Assembly (NCBI GenBank): GCA_012840085.1
Contig: DUMB01000098.1
Span: 62,001-126,000 of the forward strand
Length of the DNA stretch: 64,000 bases
Reading direction: 5' to 3'
From: Clostridiaceae bacterium
GTDB lineage: Bacteria > Bacillota > Clostridia > Acetivibrionales > DUMB01
In this document: one piece after another, positions 26,079 through 35,247 of the stretch
Numbering within the stretch: position 1 is the first letter of the stretch
How the letters are laid out: each line of letters starts with the position of its first letter
The notes under the pieces: generated by a model
The model's input: only the letters and a program-made list of their open reading frames with translations
What the model was told of the DNA's origin: nothing
Database searches by the model: none
Made by a program: the position numbers and the translations under genes

Positions 26079-27785
26079 GTGAAATCGAAATATTCAAGCC
26101 TAATACTTGTAGCTGTAGTATTGATAATTACCTCTTTGCTGTATTTTGCCGGTATGCAGCTGCTTTCTATGAAGAGCGGCAATGCAAATGCTAACAGCTC
26201 AAAAGATATTGATGAATACAATGCAGAAAATTATGACCCTTTTGGCAAATTTGATCCACCCGTGGATATTTCAATTGTAGTGAAAGAAGCCTCAAATGCA
26301 ATTTATGAATACGCTGAAGGCGTTAACTATAGAAACAATCTTTGGACATGGTATTGCAGAGATAAACTGGGTATAAATGTTAAAGTGCTTTGGGGGGTTG
26401 AAAAGGAACAGGCAGAGCAGAGAATGAACCTCACAATAGCTTCAGGAGAAATTCCTGATATCATGTGTGTCAATGATACGCAGTTTATGCAGTTGCTGAA
26501 AGCTGACATGATAATGCCTCTTGATGATATAATCGACAAATATGCATCAGATGAAGTGAAACTTTCCTTACAGAACGAGAAAGCAAAGGTTGCAACAGAT
26601 ATTTGCAGGATAGACGGCAAGCTGATGGCAATACCTTACAGTATATGCATCTACGATTCAGCAGCGTTATGGTATATCAGAAAAGACTGGCTGGATAATC
26701 TTAATCTTCAGGTACCTCAAAGTATGGACGACTTGCTGAATGTTATAAGGGCTTTCGATACACAGGACCCGGATGGAAACGGTTTGGATGATACATATGG
26801 TATAGCACTTTCCAGGGATATTTTCGATGTGGGAACCGGAGGATGCAATGTTATCAGTTTTTTCAACGGCTATAATGCGTATCCGGGGATTTGGCTTAAG
26901 AATCCTGACGGGCAGATTGTTTACGGCAGTATCCAACCAGAAGTAAAGACTGCGCTAAAAGTACTGCAAGAGCTATATAATGAAGGAAGCATTCTTGAAG
27001 ACTTCGTTTCATATGACAAGAGCAAGGTTGCAGAGGATGTAATTGCCAATAAAGTAGGTGTTTATAACGCTAACCTCTGGGCTCCGGTCTGGCCGTTACA
27101 GGATACCATGCTCAATAACAGCCAGGCTGAATGGGTAATCGTACCTGCTGTATCTGTACATGGCGGACTGGCAATGAATCAGCTCAATAAGCTGGATTTG
27201 GTTGGCTATAATGTAGTAAGCAAGAGATGTAAAAATCCTGAGGCTTTTGTACGAATGCTGAATTTGCTTTATGATATTCTTTATTGTACTCAGGAGGGCA
27301 AATATAGTGAGATTCTTCTGAAAGATGATGAAAACTGCTGGAATCATCATTGGGTAGGATTATATTACTATGAGGCAGGGGGAGATAATTGGGAATATGA
27401 AACAATGATGAATGCTTTCAACAACGGCGACCTTAGTGAAGTACCTATATTTAATAAGGATCGTGTCAGATACGCATGGAAGTATCTTAACGAAAAAGAC
27501 AATTCAAAATGGCTTTATTACAGTATTTTTGCTGATCCAAACGGCTCCTACGGTAATATCCGTAATTTAATAAACAGTAATAAATTTATCTACAACGAGT
27601 TCTATGGAATGAAAACTCCCACTATGATAGAGAAATTAGACGCTCTTTTGAAAATGGAGGAGGAGACATTCATTAAAATCATCATGGGTGCTCCCATTGA
27701 GACTTTTGACAAGTTCGTCAGTGATTGGAAGACTATGGGGGGCAATGACATAACGAGAGAAGTCAATGAAAAATTCAATAAATAA
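26079..27785 (+). CDS. Extracellular solute-binding protein with an uncleaved-looking N-terminal anchor
   Basis: This family-1-type (LplA-like) oligosaccharide-binding protein of 568 residues starts at GTG 26079 behind AAAGGAGG. The N-terminus MKSKYSSLILVAVVLIITSLLYFAGMQLL is hydrophobic but has no lipobox cysteine, unlike the binding protein downstream. It may be held by a transmembrane helix. The body shows RMNLTIASGEIPDIMCVNDTQFMQL, MPLDDIIDKYAS and DLLNVIRAFDTQDPDGNGLDDTYGIALSRD (the common D-P-D-G-N-G segment). Position directly after an orphan kinase raises the possibility that it serves signal detection rather than transport. The ligand is unknown. Confidence 0.8.
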   Translation: MKSKYSSLILVAVVLIITSLLYFAGMQLLSMKSGNANANSSKDIDEYNAENYDPFGKFDPPVDISIVVKEASNAIYEYAEGVNYRNNLWTWYCRDKLGINVKVLWGVEKEQAEQRMNLTIASGEIPDIMCVNDTQFMQLLKADMIMPLDDIIDKYASDEVKLSLQNEKAKVATDICRIDGKLMAIPYSICIYDSAALWYIRKDWLDNLNLQVPQSMDDLLNVIRAFDTQDPDGNGLDDTYGIALSRDIFDVGTGGCNVISFFNGYNAYPGIWLKNPDGQIVYGSIQPEVKTALKVLQELYNEGSILEDFVSYDKSKVAEDVIANKVGVYNANLWAPVWPLQDTMLNNSQAEWVIVPAVSVHGGLAMNQLNKLDLVGYNVVSKRCKNPEAFVRMLNLLYDILYCTQEGKYSEILLKDDENCWNHHWVGLYYYEAGGDNWEYETMMNAFNNGDLSEVPIFNKDRVRYAWKYLNEKDNSKWLYYSIFADPNGSYGNIRNLINSNKFIYNEFYGMKTPTMIEKLDALLKMEEETFIKIIMGAPIETFDKFVSDWKTMGGNDITREVNEKFNK

Positions 27786-28183
27786 AACACTTAATCAAGT
27801 ACATTAATTGTACTAAATATTTACAGTATTAGATATTCCCGGCAGATTCAACTCTTTTGTTAAATCAAGCATGTGGAACATTACAGCTATGTCTGTTTTT
27901 GTTTCAAAAGACATTAGGTAATGTGTAGTATGTTATTGTCAATTTTTAAGGTAACAAAATTATCTAAATTAACAGAAAAAATACATAATTAAAATGAAGC
28001 AGCTAAACTTCTGTAGGGCTAGCACATGAATTTCATAAAAAAGGGGGGAAAAGGAATAGAAGTGAATACAGTAGCCTGGGCATGTCCAAGGAACTGCTCT
28101 GTATAAACAGCGCTTCATTTTCAATTATGTAAATCATGAATCAATAAATTCATCAAACAAAAAAATAAGGGGAGGATTTTTGA
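27786..28183 (+). other. Structured intergenic leader before the LplA-like gene
   Basis: 398 bp. A long-range inverted repeat, TACATAATT-AAAATGAAGC (27982-28000) against GCTTCATTTTCAATTATGTA (28112-28131), pairs over about 19 bp with one bulge and encloses about 110 nt. Inside is a purine-rich GGGGGGAAAAGGAA followed by GTG and a 14-codon ORF (28062-28106). It could be a folded leader of the binding-protein message. Confidence 0.5.
28062..28106 (+). CDS. Possible 14-codon leader peptide (speculative)
   Basis: GTG-AAT-ACA-GTA-GCC-TGG-GCA-TGT-CCA-AGG-AAC-TGC-TCT-GTA-TAA reads MNTVAWACPRNCSV. A very strong purine-rich stretch (GGGGGGAAAAGGAA) precedes it. It sits within the loop of a long inverted repeat. 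Coding is not shown by anything beyond the ribosome-site match. Confidence 0.2.
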   Translation: MNTVAWACPRNCSV

Positions 28184-29857
28184 ATGAAGAGGTATTTTAC
28201 AATCATTCTATTGTTGGTATTTATCCTGACTTCAGCTCTTACGGGCTGTGGGAAATCAAAGGAAGCTGAGAATAATATCCCAACCGACAGTGAAAAAACT
28301 ACTGATTCAACAACTCAGCAGGATAATGCAGCTGAGACAAAGGTTGATGAAAACATCACCTGGGAAACTGCAGATTTGTCCTGGAAAAAGGACACTTCAC
28401 CTGTTACATTGAGTGCATTTATTGATATGTCATGGTATGTGGTGGACACATGGGGCAAGGATGACATATCGCCTATAATCACAGAAAAAACAGGTGTTAC
28501 TCTTGATATCACCAAAGCTACTACCGGTGACAGCAGTCAGTTGGAGGTTATGATAGCTTCTAACCAATTACCTGACCTTGTATATGTTGAAAATTCAATA
28601 ATGTTTGACAGGCTTTCAAACAGCCAATACAGTCTGGCATTTGACGAATTGATGAAACAATACTGTCCAGAGTTTTTACAATTACTTGATCCGGTTGAAA
28701 TTGCAAACAATACTGAAGAAGATGGCCATTTCTATTCACTTACCAACTCCTATGCAAGTGATTCGGACTGGCAGGATCCTTCAGTGCTGCCGTCGGTAGG
28801 ATCGTCATGGCTGCATGTAAGGGAGGATATACTGAAGGAGCTTGGAAATCCGCCGCTTGAAACACTGGATGATTTCATGAATATATTAAAAATGGTTAAG
28901 GAAAAATATCCAAATATGACACCCTTTATACAGTTTGCTGACTGGGAACCTGCAATAGCAAAATTCATGGGACTTCCTGATATAGATTCGGCATATGTTG
29001 ATAATGGCAAAGTAAAACTTGGTATAACTCATCCTGGATACCTGGACTTCTATAAGTATATGAATAAGTTGTACAGAGAAGGATATTTGCCTGCAGAATC
29101 CTATACATACAGCATGGATCAGTTCAACCAGATTTATCAAAGCGGAAATGTCTTTTCTGTAGCCTTTAACTGCATGGTATCCGATAATGCAAATACAGTA
29201 TTCGACCAAACTAATAAACCATATCATTTTGTTCCGGTATCAGCGCCATTAAAATACAATGGAGAAATAAAATATAAACCTATAGACAGCAGCTTGGGTT
29301 GGGCTAAAGTTTTCATAAGCAAGAACTGTTCAAATCCCAAGAGAGCAATCAACTTCCTCGAGTTCCTCAGATCACCTGAAGGCGACAAGCTTACATGCTG
29401 GGGTGTTGAGGGAGTACACTACAATCTTGATAGCGATGGCTATCCAATTCGTCCGGCCGATTTTGCGTCACGTACTTATACTGAAACCGGTATAGTACAA
29501 TGGGGTTGGATGACGACAGCAAAGATTTCAGGAATAGAATTCGTTGGCAGACAAAAAGCATTAGAGCCTTATACATTAGGTTTCCAGACTGTACAGAAGA
29601 TAAAACCCTATGTTGACAGACAGCCCGCTCTTGCATTCGTTAATCCTAAACCGGACGATCCTGAAAGCGAAGCAATGGCAAAAATCCAGGAGTACCTCCG
29701 TGCTCAAAATACAAAGATTATTATGTCAAAAACTGAAGAAGAAGCTGTTGCTGAGTTCAACAAGACATTGGATGAAATCAATAAAATGGGATATCCTGAT
29801 GTAGAAAAACTTATGAATACGAAGTACAGCAAAGTCATAACCAGATACCAAAAATAA
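28184..29857 (+). CDS. Extracellular solute-binding lipoprotein (LplA-like) of an oligosaccharide ABC importer
   Basis: This lipid-anchored binding protein has a signal peptide ending in a perfect lipobox (LTGC, about residue 22), then an acidic, low-complexity linker (KEAENNIPTDSEKTTDSTTQQDN), and the binding fold (ASNQLPDLVYVENSIMFDRL, LREDILKELGNPPLETLDDFMNILKMVKEKYPN). The 557-residue length fits the LplA/YtcQ class that partners LplB/LplC permeases, whose genes follow. GGGGAGG precedes ATG 28184. The ligand is probably a complex oligosaccharide given GH20 and mannosidase neighbours. No ATPase gene is present, so a shared MsmX-type ATPase is likely used. Confidence 0.9.
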   Translation: MKRYFTIILLLVFILTSALTGCGKSKEAENNIPTDSEKTTDSTTQQDNAAETKVDENITWETADLSWKKDTSPVTLSAFIDMSWYVVDTWGKDDISPIITEKTGVTLDITKATTGDSSQLEVMIASNQLPDLVYVENSIMFDRLSNSQYSLAFDELMKQYCPEFLQLLDPVEIANNTEEDGHFYSLTNSYASDSDWQDPSVLPSVGSSWLHVREDILKELGNPPLETLDDFMNILKMVKEKYPNMTPFIQFADWEPAIAKFMGLPDIDSAYVDNGKVKLGITHPGYLDFYKYMNKLYREGYLPAESYTYSMDQFNQIYQSGNVFSVAFNCMVSDNANTVFDQTNKPYHFVPVSAPLKYNGEIKYKPIDSSLGWAKVFISKNCSNPKRAINFLEFLRSPEGDKLTCWGVEGVHYNLDSDGYPIRPADFASRTYTETGIVQWGWMTTAKISGIEFVGRQKALEPYTLGFQTVQKIKPYVDRQPALAFVNPKPDDPESEAMAKIQEYLRAQNTKIIMSKTEEEAVAEFNKTLDEINKMGYPDVEKLMNTKYSKVITRYQK

Positions 29858-29891
29858 CAGATAAACAGATTTATATTATAGAGTAGTCCGG

Positions 29892-29937
29892 GAACTTGAA
29901 GCTGTAAAAGCAATTTGCTTTCATCAGCTTCAAGTTC
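29892..29937 (+). terminator. Stem-loop between the LplA-like gene and its permease genes
   Basis: GAACTTGAAGCTG (29892-29904) pairs perfectly with CAGCTTCAAGTTC (29925-29937). An inner AAAGC/GCTTT extends the structure. There is no strong U-tract and the permease genes follow, so partial termination or 3'-end protection of the binding-protein message is likely. Confidence 0.75.
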
Positions 29938-30031
29938 AACCTGGCAATGGGTTATATGTTTTATATTATGGATTGCATGTTTTATATAAATATAGTCTGT
30001 GTAATAAAAGGAAGGTTAAGGGGGCAGCAAC

Positions 30032-31000
30032 TTGAAAAAACTTAACTATGGCGGTTTAACCTCCAGAAATAAAATATGGAGTACGTTTAAAGAACAGAAG
30101 TACTTACAAGCGTTTACGCTGGCAGGTATTGTGTTTTTATTGATATTTGCGTACATACCTATGGTTGGAATAATAATTGCCTTCAAAGATTATAAGCTAA
30201 CCAGCGGTTTTGCCGGTTTCTTTACCAGTAAGTGGGTTGGATTTAAATACTTCAAAGAGTTCTACAATGATGTATACTTTTGGCCCATTATCAGAAATAC
30301 TATGGTGCTGAGCTTGTTAAAGCTGGTTTTTACGTTTCCTGCACCGATAATATTTGCAATTATATTAAATGAAGTAAGAAATGACAAAGTAAAAAGAGTT
30401 GTTCAGACAGTCAGTTATCTGCCGCACTTTATTTCCTGGGCGGTTGTTGCAGGACTTTTATTCTCCTTTTTAAATCAGCAAACCGGACTTATTAATCAAT
30501 TGCTTGTATCATTGGAAATAGTAGATGAACCAATATCATTTCTGGCAGATCCGAAATATTTTTGGGCAATATGTGTATTAAGTGATGTCTGGAAGGAAAT
30601 GGGATGGTGGACTATAATATTTCTGGCAGCAATTGTAGGAATAGACCAGGAGATATATCAGGCCTCAATAGTTGACGGAGCGGGAAGGCTTCAAAGGATT
30701 TGGTATATCACTATTCCGTCAATAAAGGAAACTATTATAGTAGTATTGATTCTATCTTTAGGCAGTTTGCTGGGGGGCGGCCTTGGAGGATCAAACTTTG
30801 AACAGGCATATCTTCTTGGGAATACCGTCAATTACAATGTGTCCAACATTCTTCAGACATACACAATGACTGTGGGACTAAGTAAAGGCCGATATTCATA
30901 TGCAGCGGCCATGGGGCTTATACAGTCGGTAATATCGTTGATATTGGTTTATTCCAGCAATTATATCTCAAAGAAGATTTCAGGTTCAGGACTATTCTAA
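30032..31000 (+). CDS. ABC transporter permease, LplB type
   Basis: This membrane permease of the CUT1 family has about six membrane segments, starting AFTLAGIVFLLIFAYIPMVGIIIAF, and the EAA loop DGAGRLQRIWYITIPSIKETI that contacts the ATPase. Translation starts at TTG 30032 behind AAGGGGG. The next permease follows after 19 bp. No alternative frame start is better placed. Confidence 0.92.
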   Translation: MKKLNYGGLTSRNKIWSTFKEQKYLQAFTLAGIVFLLIFAYIPMVGIIIAFKDYKLTSGFAGFFTSKWVGFKYFKEFYNDVYFWPIIRNTMVLSLLKLVFTFPAPIIFAIILNEVRNDKVKRVVQTVSYLPHFISWAVVAGLLFSFLNQQTGLINQLLVSLEIVDEPISFLADPKYFWAICVLSDVWKEMGWWTIIFLAAIVGIDQEIYQASIVDGAGRLQRIWYITIPSIKETIIVVLILSLGSLLGGGLGGSNFEQAYLLGNTVNYNVSNILQTYTMTVGLSKGRYSYAAAMGLIQSVISLILVYSSNYISKKISGSGLF

Positions 31001-31019
31001 GAGGATTGGAAGGGTTGTA

Positions 31020-31931
31020 ATGAGGAGAATGAAGAGAGTTAGGAGAATTAGTAGTAGGGAAGACATTTTTGTAGATACAATTGTTTATATTGTAATAACA
31101 TTTGTATTTCTTGTAACCTTGTATCCCTTTTATTATTCATTGGTAATATCATTCAACAACGGGATTGATGCCGCAAGAGGTGGAATTTTTCTCTGGCCGA
31201 GACAGTTTACATTTGACAACTACAAAGCAGTTTTTTCCAACGACCAGCTTTTGGGAGCATTTTTCATCTCTGTGTCAAGAACTGTTATAGGAACTATAGC
31301 ATCGCTGATTGCAACCAGCGTCTTTGCATACGGGCTGTCTCACAAGAAATTATTGTTCAGAAAATTCTATTTTTCTCTTTTAATTATTTCTATGTATTTT
31401 ACAGGAGGAATTATACCGTACTTTATCCTGCTTAACAATCTTAAGCTGACAAACTCCTATCTGGTTTATATTATACCTTCACTGATAACCGCATGGTATG
31501 CCATATTGTTCGTTAACTTCTTCCAGAGCATTCCCGAAGCTTTGAAAGAATCGGCTAAAATTGACGGAGCCAATGACCTTGTGATTTTTGGCAAAATAAT
31601 TGTTCCATTGTCAACGCCAATATTTGCAACAATAGCTTTATATATGGGCGTATATCACTGGAATGACTGGTATTCAACTGCGTTTTTTACACAAAACAAA
31701 AGGCTGCGTACATTGGCATACATTTTAATTGATTTGATAAACCGTTCAGACCTTACATCCATATTAAGAGGAGGGACAACACAAAAGGACGTAGCTATAG
31801 CAATGCAGACCTTCACACCTGAGACTATAAGAATGGCAACAATGATGGTTGTAGTTATACCAATAGTATGTGTGTATCCATTCTTGCAAAAGTACTTTGT
31901 AAAGGGAATAATGGTAGGCTCTATAAAATAG
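31020..31931 (+). CDS. ABC transporter permease, LplC type
   Basis: This second CUT1 permease shows an N-terminal DTIVYIVITFVFLVTLYPFYYSLVISFN, family text GGIFLWPRQFTFDNYKAVF and the EAA loop DGANDLVIFGKIIVPLSTP. It ends in the usual YPFLQKYFVKGIMVGSIK. GGAAGGG precedes ATG 31020. With LplB and the 28184 lipoprotein it forms one importer. An ATPase subunit is missing from the window. Confidence 0.93.
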   Translation: MRRMKRVRRISSREDIFVDTIVYIVITFVFLVTLYPFYYSLVISFNNGIDAARGGIFLWPRQFTFDNYKAVFSNDQLLGAFFISVSRTVIGTIASLIATSVFAYGLSHKKLLFRKFYFSLLIISMYFTGGIIPYFILLNNLKLTNSYLVYIIPSLITAWYAILFVNFFQSIPEALKESAKIDGANDLVIFGKIIVPLSTPIFATIALYMGVYHWNDWYSTAFFTQNKRLRTLAYILIDLINRSDLTSILRGGTTQKDVAIAMQTFTPETIRMATMMVVVIPIVCVYPFLQKYFVKGIMVGSIK

Positions 31932-31981
31932 AAAAGCTTATTTAACATAATATTCGTATAAAATAAGAGGAGACGCTTACA

Positions 31982-33205
31982 ATGAATTGGAAAGAAAGTT
32001 ATGTAAAGTCAATAGAGAAATGTCTGGAATGGATTAACAGCAAAATGCTTACATTTAATGATGGATACAACGGTATATATGAACGTATCAGGATAGATAT
32101 GAATAACCGTACCAACTGGTCCAGGCCGGATTGCAACGCTGAACTGGCAAGGGTGATTTATCTGTACAATAAAATAACCGGTGATGAAAAATATAATTAT
32201 TTATTTAACAATATAATTGAATGGCTGAAAAGGGTTCAGGACAACGACCCCCTATCAGTTTGGAAAGGTTCATTTCCTTTTTATCTTATTGACGGATATA
32301 TAAATGATCCTCCAATAGGTGATACCATTTATCAAAACGATAACGGCAAAATATTAATAGTTCTTACACAGCTCTATGATTATACAAATAACAGCGTATA
32401 CATAGACATGGCAAAAAAACTGGCTGACTATTGGATTGCCTTGCAACAGGAAGATGGTACTTTTGCCAGAATAGATTCAAAAACTTTCATATCAAAAGAC
32501 GGAAAGACCTTGTGCTATCCAAAAGGCCCCTGCTTTGTTTTATGGCTTGCTGCAGGACTGCTTTTTGCATACAAGGCCCTCGGTGATGACAGATATTTAG
32601 ATCCTGCAATAAAAGCTTTAAGGTATACCGAACAATATCAGCTTGAGAACGGGAGATTCAGGACATCATATGAACTTATGCAAGCTGAGGATTGGCGGCC
32701 TGTATCATCAGAAACATCAATTGCTCTCTTTGCTTACAGCGTAGCATACAAGATCACAGGAGATGAAAGATACCTCCATATACTGAAGAAAGCCGGAGAT
32801 TTTGTATTGTCACTTCAACATGGCTGTGGCGGGATTTTGAATTGTGATGATAGCTGCCTGGAAGCATCTCTGCAGAACAACAAAAACCTGTGCGACCTTG
32901 TATATACCCAGGGTTTTGCACTTATGGGACTGATAGAAGCGTTCAAAGCTACAGGGAATGAGCTTTATTATGAAAGTGCAAGAAAGCTTGCAGATTTTTT
33001 GGTGGAAATCCAATGCAATAACGAATCACCTTTATGGGATGGTGGCTGGAGAGGTTCCTTTAATGTAGAAACATGGAAATGGGACGGGAGAGCAAATCAG
33101 AATAACCCTATTGATGAGGGCGGAATGTATTCCGTTTATACCGGCTGGTGTGCAACTACGATAATGTATGGATTGTTAATGTTGCTCGAAATGGAAAAGC
33201 AATAG
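31982..33205 (+). CDS. Six-hairpin (alpha/alpha toroid) glycosidase-like protein
   Basis: This 407-residue protein without a signal peptide is rich in repeated helical-hairpin text (ARVIYLYNKITGDEKYNYLFNNIIEWLKRVQ; LFAYSVAYKITGDERYLHILKKAGDFVLSLQ; GLIEAFKATGNELYYESARKLADFLVEIQ), the hallmark of the (alpha/alpha)6 barrel found in many glycosidases, lyases and epimerases. GAGGAGACGC precedes ATG 31982. Its place between oligosaccharide permeases and GH20 implies intracellular processing of an imported glycan. I do not recognise the specific family. Unsaturated-uronidase-like, C5-epimerase-like and other toroid hydrolases are all possible. Confidence 0.6.
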   Translation: MNWKESYVKSIEKCLEWINSKMLTFNDGYNGIYERIRIDMNNRTNWSRPDCNAELARVIYLYNKITGDEKYNYLFNNIIEWLKRVQDNDPLSVWKGSFPFYLIDGYINDPPIGDTIYQNDNGKILIVLTQLYDYTNNSVYIDMAKKLADYWIALQQEDGTFARIDSKTFISKDGKTLCYPKGPCFVLWLAAGLLFAYKALGDDRYLDPAIKALRYTEQYQLENGRFRTSYELMQAEDWRPVSSETSIALFAYSVAYKITGDERYLHILKKAGDFVLSLQHGCGGILNCDDSCLEASLQNNKNLCDLVYTQGFALMGLIEAFKATGNELYYESARKLADFLVEIQCNNESPLWDGGWRGSFNVETWKWDGRANQNNPIDEGGMYSVYTGWCATTIMYGLLMLLEMEKQ

Positions 33206-33234
33206 ATCAGAAGGGTATGAGGAGGAGCATAATT

Positions 33235-35100
33235 ATGATATTATTACCCAGACCTAGAGAAATAAATGAAAAGAAAGGGCATTTTATACTGTCTCATGAG
33301 ACAAGGATCATTCTGGAGCCGAGGTGCAGCTACAATGATTTTGAAAGTGCGCGTTTGCTCCAGGAAGAAATAGAAAAGGCTGCAGCATTGCATGTCAATA
33401 TTATTAAAGCATTTGACAGATATGACAGGGATTGTATATTTCTTAAACTGGAACCGGAGAATTATGAAAAGGAATCCTATAAACTTGATATTGCTCCGGA
33501 TAATATAGAGATTACTGCAGGTGAAAGCAGCGGACTTTTTTACGGGATACAAACTCTGCGGCAGCTGATAAGGCTGAATGGAGCATGCATTCCCTGCATG
33601 ACCGTTAATGATGCACCTTATTTTGCCTATAGAGGCTACTTATTTGATATAACCAGGGGGAAAATGCCTACTCTGGATAATTTGAAAGAATTAGCAGACA
33701 GATTATCCTTCTATAAAATAAATCAATTACAGTTATATGTAGAATACACATTTGCGTATAAACATCACAGTGAGGTATGGATAAAGTCCGATCCGATTAC
33801 CGCGGAAGAAATATTGGAGCTTGATGAGTACTGCAAAAAAAGAAATGTTGAGCTCGTACCGTGTATGTCAACATTTTCTCATCTGTATGACTTGCTTGAC
33901 TCCAATTCATTTAAAGAACTTAGCGAAATGGATAGAAGTATAGGCAGGCCTTTTACCTGGTACAACAGGATGAGATACCACATACTCGACGCTTCCAACC
34001 CAAAAAGCATTGAATTGGTTAGGAACATGCTTGACGAATATATACCCCTGTTTTCTTCAAATAAGTTTAACATATGCTGTGATGAAACCTTTGATCTTGG
34101 AATGGGAAAAAGCAAAGCTCTGGCAGATAAAATAGGCGTAGGGAAACTATATGTCAACTTTGTCAATGAAATAATTAAACATGTTAAAAGTCACGGCAAA
34201 AAAGTAATGCTTTGGGGAGATATAATTCTTAAATACCCTGATTATATAAAATATCTTCCTACAGATGTGGAGTTCCTGAACTGGTATTATTATGACAAAG
34301 CTAAGGAAGAAGACATAAAGATATTCAGCGACCTTGGCTTTAAACAGTATGTATGCCCGAGCGTTTCAGGATTCAGCAGGCTTGTCAATCAATTGGATCT
34401 GAGCTTTCATAACATTGCCGAAATGACAAGTTACGGGAAAAAACACGGAGCTATTGGTGTGCTTAATACTGATTGGGGTGACTCGGGACATATCAATTTC
34501 TTTGCAAGTTCAATACCGGGAATGATATATGGGGCATCTCTGTCATGGTCTCCTGATGATAAAGAAAGCATTGATATTGTGGATAGCGGAATATCCATAC
34601 TGGAGTTCGGTGAGAAAAGCGGAAATCTGGTTTCATTGTTAAGGGAGCTTTGCCGGCAGGATAAAATTATCTGGAATAACATTGCATTTTGGAGAGATTA
34701 CAAGGTTTACGGCAAACCGATGCTTGAAGGTGTAATTAAAGAATTTACTGAAGTTAGTGAGGATGACCTGGTTAAATCCGCAAATAAAGCTATGGAAATT
34801 TCCAGGCAGATACTTGCTCTTTCAAATAATGTGCCTGAAAACCGAAAACTTGACATGCAAGAGTTTTATTTATCAGCAAGAGGTGTGGCACTTATGCAGG
34901 CCTTATCCCTTATCATAAAAAAATATGACTTCAAACAGGATATTAAAACTTTTGTGTATAGTCCATGGGAATTGGCCGAAATGCTTGAATACTGGCTGTA
35001 CGATTTTATAATCTTATGGCGCAAGCGCAATAAGGAAAGTGAATTATACAGGATAAGGGAAGCCTTTATGCAGATATGTGATATCCTGAGGAATTATTAA
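33235..35100 (+). CDS. GH20 beta-N-acetylhexosaminidase-like protein
   Basis: This cytoplasmic enzyme is expected to remove terminal beta-GlcNAc/GalNAc. An N-terminal GH20b-like domain (LLPRPREINEKKGHFILSHETRIIL...YGIQTLRQLI) precedes the TIM barrel (YRGYLFDITRGKMPTLDNLKELADRLSFYKINQLQLYVEYTFAY). The catalytic Asp-Glu pair is Asp283-Glu284 in NICCDETFD. The tail contains helices around YLSARGVALMQALSLI. ATG 33235 is chosen because GAGGAGG lies just upstream; the track start at 33148 overlaps the previous gene. There is no export signal, so substrates must arrive through the transporter. The Asp-Glu pair reads CDETFD rather than the usual GGDE, so activity on standard substrates is not assured. 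Confidence 0.8.
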   Translation: MILLPRPREINEKKGHFILSHETRIILEPRCSYNDFESARLLQEEIEKAAALHVNIIKAFDRYDRDCIFLKLEPENYEKESYKLDIAPDNIEITAGESSGLFYGIQTLRQLIRLNGACIPCMTVNDAPYFAYRGYLFDITRGKMPTLDNLKELADRLSFYKINQLQLYVEYTFAYKHHSEVWIKSDPITAEEILELDEYCKKRNVELVPCMSTFSHLYDLLDSNSFKELSEMDRSIGRPFTWYNRMRYHILDASNPKSIELVRNMLDEYIPLFSSNKFNICCDETFDLGMGKSKALADKIGVGKLYVNFVNEIIKHVKSHGKKVMLWGDIILKYPDYIKYLPTDVEFLNWYYYDKAKEEDIKIFSDLGFKQYVCPSVSGFSRLVNQLDLSFHNIAEMTSYGKKHGAIGVLNTDWGDSGHINFFASSIPGMIYGASLSWSPDDKESIDIVDSGISILEFGEKSGNLVSLLRELCRQDKIIWNNIAFWRDYKVYGKPMLEGVIKEFTEVSEDDLVKSANKAMEISRQILALSNNVPENRKLDMQEFYLSARGVALMQALSLIIKKYDFKQDIKTFVYSPWELAEMLEYWLYDFIILWRKRNKESELYRIREAFMQICDILRNY

Positions 35101-35111
35101 AGGACGGAACT

Positions 35112-35198
35112 GTGACAGGGGACGGTTCCCTGTCACACACCTGACAGGGAACCGTCCCCTGTCATATCCCCGTCCCCTGTCACATCCAGGTCACACAC
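35112..35198 (+). repeat. REP-like palindrome with 23-bp perfect arms plus a partial third copy
   Basis: TGACAGGGGACGGTTCCCTG(TCA) at 35113-35135 and its exact reverse complement at 35142-35164 are separated by 6 nt. A partial copy, CCCCGTCCCCTGTCAC, follows at about 35168-35183. The GC-rich composition contrasts with the surrounding DNA. This GACAGGGGACGGTTCC family is, to my recollection, a dispersed repeat in many clostridia. It may also act as a terminator-like barrier after the GH20 gene. Confidence 0.85.
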
Positions 35199-35247
35199 CT
35201 AAATGGAGATAGCATTGGTATTATGAGTTTATACGCGGGAGGACTTT

